A program made the position numbers and the translations under genes. Positions 62,701-64,000 of a DNA stretch of 64,000 bases are shown in pieces. The stretch comes from Pannonibacter phragmitetus DSM 14782 (lineage in GTDB: Bacteria > Pseudomonadota > Alphaproteobacteria > Rhizobiales > Stappiaceae). Below the pieces are notes generated by a model that saw only the letters and a list, made by a program, of their open reading frames with translations, was not told where the DNA came from and searched no databases. Location: the NCBI RefSeq assembly GCF_000382365.1, contig NZ_KB908217.1, positions 294,173 to 358,172 on the forward strand, in the 5' to 3' direction. Position 1 is the stretch's first letter. Every line of letters starts with the position of its first letter.

Positions 62701-63585
62701 ATGCAGACTGTGAGAGTGCGGATCTGTGCCGCCGAACTGGAAGCCAAGCGTATCTACGGGATCGTGGAACAGGCCTATGAGGACGATGGCAATCCGGTCA
62801 CGGTCTATGAATTCGTGCCGGATGGCTCGGTCTGGGCGGTCGAAATCCTCATGTTCGGCATGGAGCCGGATGAGGCAGCCGATGAGCTGAAGGACCGGCT
62901 GGGCGCTGATGCCTTTGCCGCGCCGGTGGAAGCCGAGGTGCTTGAGGATCTGAACTGGGTGGAGAAGAGCCTTGAGGGCCTGGCACCCGTCCCGGCAGGC
63001 CGCTTTCTCATCCACGGCAGCCATGACCGCGGCACTGTGCCAGCGGGCAGCATCGGCATCGAAATCGAGGCCGCGCTTGCCTTTGGCACCGGGCACCACG
63101 CCACCACGGAAGGCTGTCTGCGCGAGATCAGCCGTCTTCTGACCCACTGGCGTTTTGACAAGATCCTCGACATTGGCACCGGCACCGGCGTTCTGGCCAT
63201 CGCGGCGGCCAAGCTCGCGCGCCAGCAGGTGATTGCCAGCGACATCGATCCGGTGGCAACGCAGACGGCAGCTGAAAACGCGGTGCTGAACGGTGTGGGC
63301 AATTTCGTGCGCACCTTTACGGCGGCTGGCGTGGAAGACCGGCGCTTTGCCGAATACGGTCCGTTTGATCTGGTGATTGCCAACATTCTGGCCCGTCCGC
63401 TGATGCAGATGGCCAAAAGCATCTCTGCCCGCATGACCGGCGATGCCACGCTGGTGCTCTCGGGCCTGCGAATCGAGGACGGCCCGCGCATCCTCTTCGC
63501 CTATGGCACGCAGGGCTTCCGCCTTGTGCGGCGCTTTGAAAAGAACGGCTGGATCACCCTGACCCTGACGCGCGGGCGCGGCTGA
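62701..63585 (+). CDS. prmA: Ribosomal protein L11 methyltransferase
   Basis: The 294-residue SAM-dependent enzyme trimethylates L11. The N-terminal substrate-recognition domain spans about 1-105. The catalytic domain has AFGTGHHATTEGCL (about 128-141), ILDIGTGTGVLAIAAAKLA (about 156-174) and the NILARPL catalytic motif (about 229-235). The ATG at 62701 has GAGGA upstream; the in-frame codon at 62647 is rejected. It lies 118 bp after uvrD, with a terminator downstream. Confidence 0.96.
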   Translation: MQTVRVRICAAELEAKRIYGIVEQAYEDDGNPVTVYEFVPDGSVWAVEILMFGMEPDEAADELKDRLGADAFAAPVEAEVLEDLNWVEKSLEGLAPVPAGRFLIHGSHDRGTVPAGSIGIEIEAALAFGTGHHATTEGCLREISRLLTHWRFDKILDIGTGTGVLAIAAAKLARQQVIASDIDPVATQTAAENAVLNGVGNFVRTFTAAGVEDRRFAEYGPFDLVIANILARPLMQMAKSISARMTGDATLVLSGLRIEDGPRILFAYGTQGFRLVRRFEKNGWITLTLTRGRG

Positions 63586-63605
63586 AGTCAGATCGGATGA
63601 GGATG

Positions 63606-63629
63606 AGGCGGGCCATGTGCCCGCCTTTT
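63606..63629 (+). terminator. Terminator of prmA
   Basis: AGGCGGGC (63606-63613) pairs with GCCCGCCT (63619-63626) around CATGT and is followed by TTTG. Confidence 0.85.
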
Positions 63630-63775
63630 GCATGGGGTGGTGTCAGAGCGAGGCGCTCCGCCCGGGGTGACCGCGTCAGAGAACGGCAAGGCCATGCGGC
63701 CATCCACTGCTGACCGTTTTGACGTATGGCGGTCGTGTGCGTCAAGTTCTGCAATTTGGGCGGCCATGAATCTGG

Positions 63776-64000
63776 TCATGCTGCTTTTCGGAGTTGGAGC
63801 TTTTTGTGCTCCTTGAGATCGTCCATGTTGATGTAGCGGTTGGCCTCCATCCAGTTTTCGTTGGTTTCGACAGCTAGGGCCCTGACGAGGCGCAGGCAGC
63901 TTTCGGTGTTGGGGAAGATGCGCACGACATAGGTTCGGCGTCTTATCTCCTCGTTGAGGCGCTCGAGCATGTTGGTCGACTTCAGATGCTTGTGGTGCTG
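63776..64000 (-). mobile_element. IS256-family transposase, C-terminal part (runs off the window)
   Basis: The frame is open to the window edge and covers the last 74 codons of a Mutator/IS256 transposase. HHKHLKSTNMLERLNEEIRR (frame of the 3' edge) and RIFPNTESCLRLVRAL are hallmarks of the family's C terminus, and the protein ends QLRKAA. The N-terminal and catalytic DDE parts lie beyond 64000. The insertion sequence's right end should lie within about 100 bp below 63776 (TTGACGCACACGACC near 63712-63745 in complement is a candidate terminal repeat), but the other end is not visible. It sits just after the prmA terminator. Confidence 0.88.

Overview
The window looks like a stretch of chromosome from a high-GC alphaproteobacterium, most likely of the order Hyphomicrobiales (Rhizobiales), possibly near the Stappiaceae. 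The grounds are gene content and order: an ArsR/methyltransferase-metF-metH methionine locus, DUF2336 and BA14K proteins, a B12-dependent MetH, an alphaproteobacterial class A RNase P RNA, and one long same-strand division and cell wall (dcw) cluster running into lpxC-bamD-recN-ligA-uvrD-prmA. The genus is inference. I saw no rRNA, tRNA, CRISPR array or prophage.

Region 1 (1-6.3 kb) holds methionine and one-carbon metabolism: an ArsR-type regulator fused to a methyltransferase domain, metF and metH. A near-perfect palindromic operator precedes the first gene. The metF-metH gap carries a 154-bp nested palindromic repeat and a two-hairpin metH leader.

Region 2 (6.3-16.4 kb) is a mixed accessory stretch. 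It encodes a small hypothetical protein, the azoreductase AzoR, a 27-residue membrane peptide missed by length cut-offs, a DUF2336 protein, a LysE exporter, a BA14K protein, a HugZ-like protein, an endonuclease/exonuclease/phosphatase-family protein, a chemoreceptor and a Tim44-domain protein.

Region 3 (16.5-25.6 kb) is a catabolic island on the minus strand: a FAD-dependent D-amino-acid-dehydrogenase-like enzyme, a complete TRAP transporter (binding protein, small and large permease) and a full-length 5-oxoprolinase/hydantoinase. A divergent MarR-like regulator sits at its head, and two related operator-like sites flank the transcription units. Uptake, oxidation and ring opening of a cyclic amide or amino acid is the natural reading; the substrate is unknown.

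Region 4 (25.6-33.9 kb) carries cell wall and envelope functions (lytic transglycosylase, amidase translationally coupled to a TerB/DnaJ protein), a GGDEF/EAL protein, a very large DUF2339 membrane protein and rnpB.

Region 5 (34.2-54.4 kb) is the dcw cluster: mraZ-rsmH-ftsL-ftsI-murE-murF-mraY-murD-ftsW-murG-murC-murB-ddl-ftsQ-ftsA-ftsZ-lpxC, mostly with start/stop overlaps. The mraZ upstream region has eight CCAT boxes on a roughly 10-bp period, which I read as the MraZ autoregulatory site. Region 6 (54.6-64 kb) holds bamD, recN, a small membrane protein, ligA, uvrD/pcrA and prmA, and ends inside an IS256-family transposase.

I did not find a wholly new multi-gene system. The strongest leads are the TRAP/oxoprolinase cluster with its candidate operators, the 27-residue peptide transcription unit, the extended MraZ box array, the metH leader and the ftsA-ftsZ hairpin.
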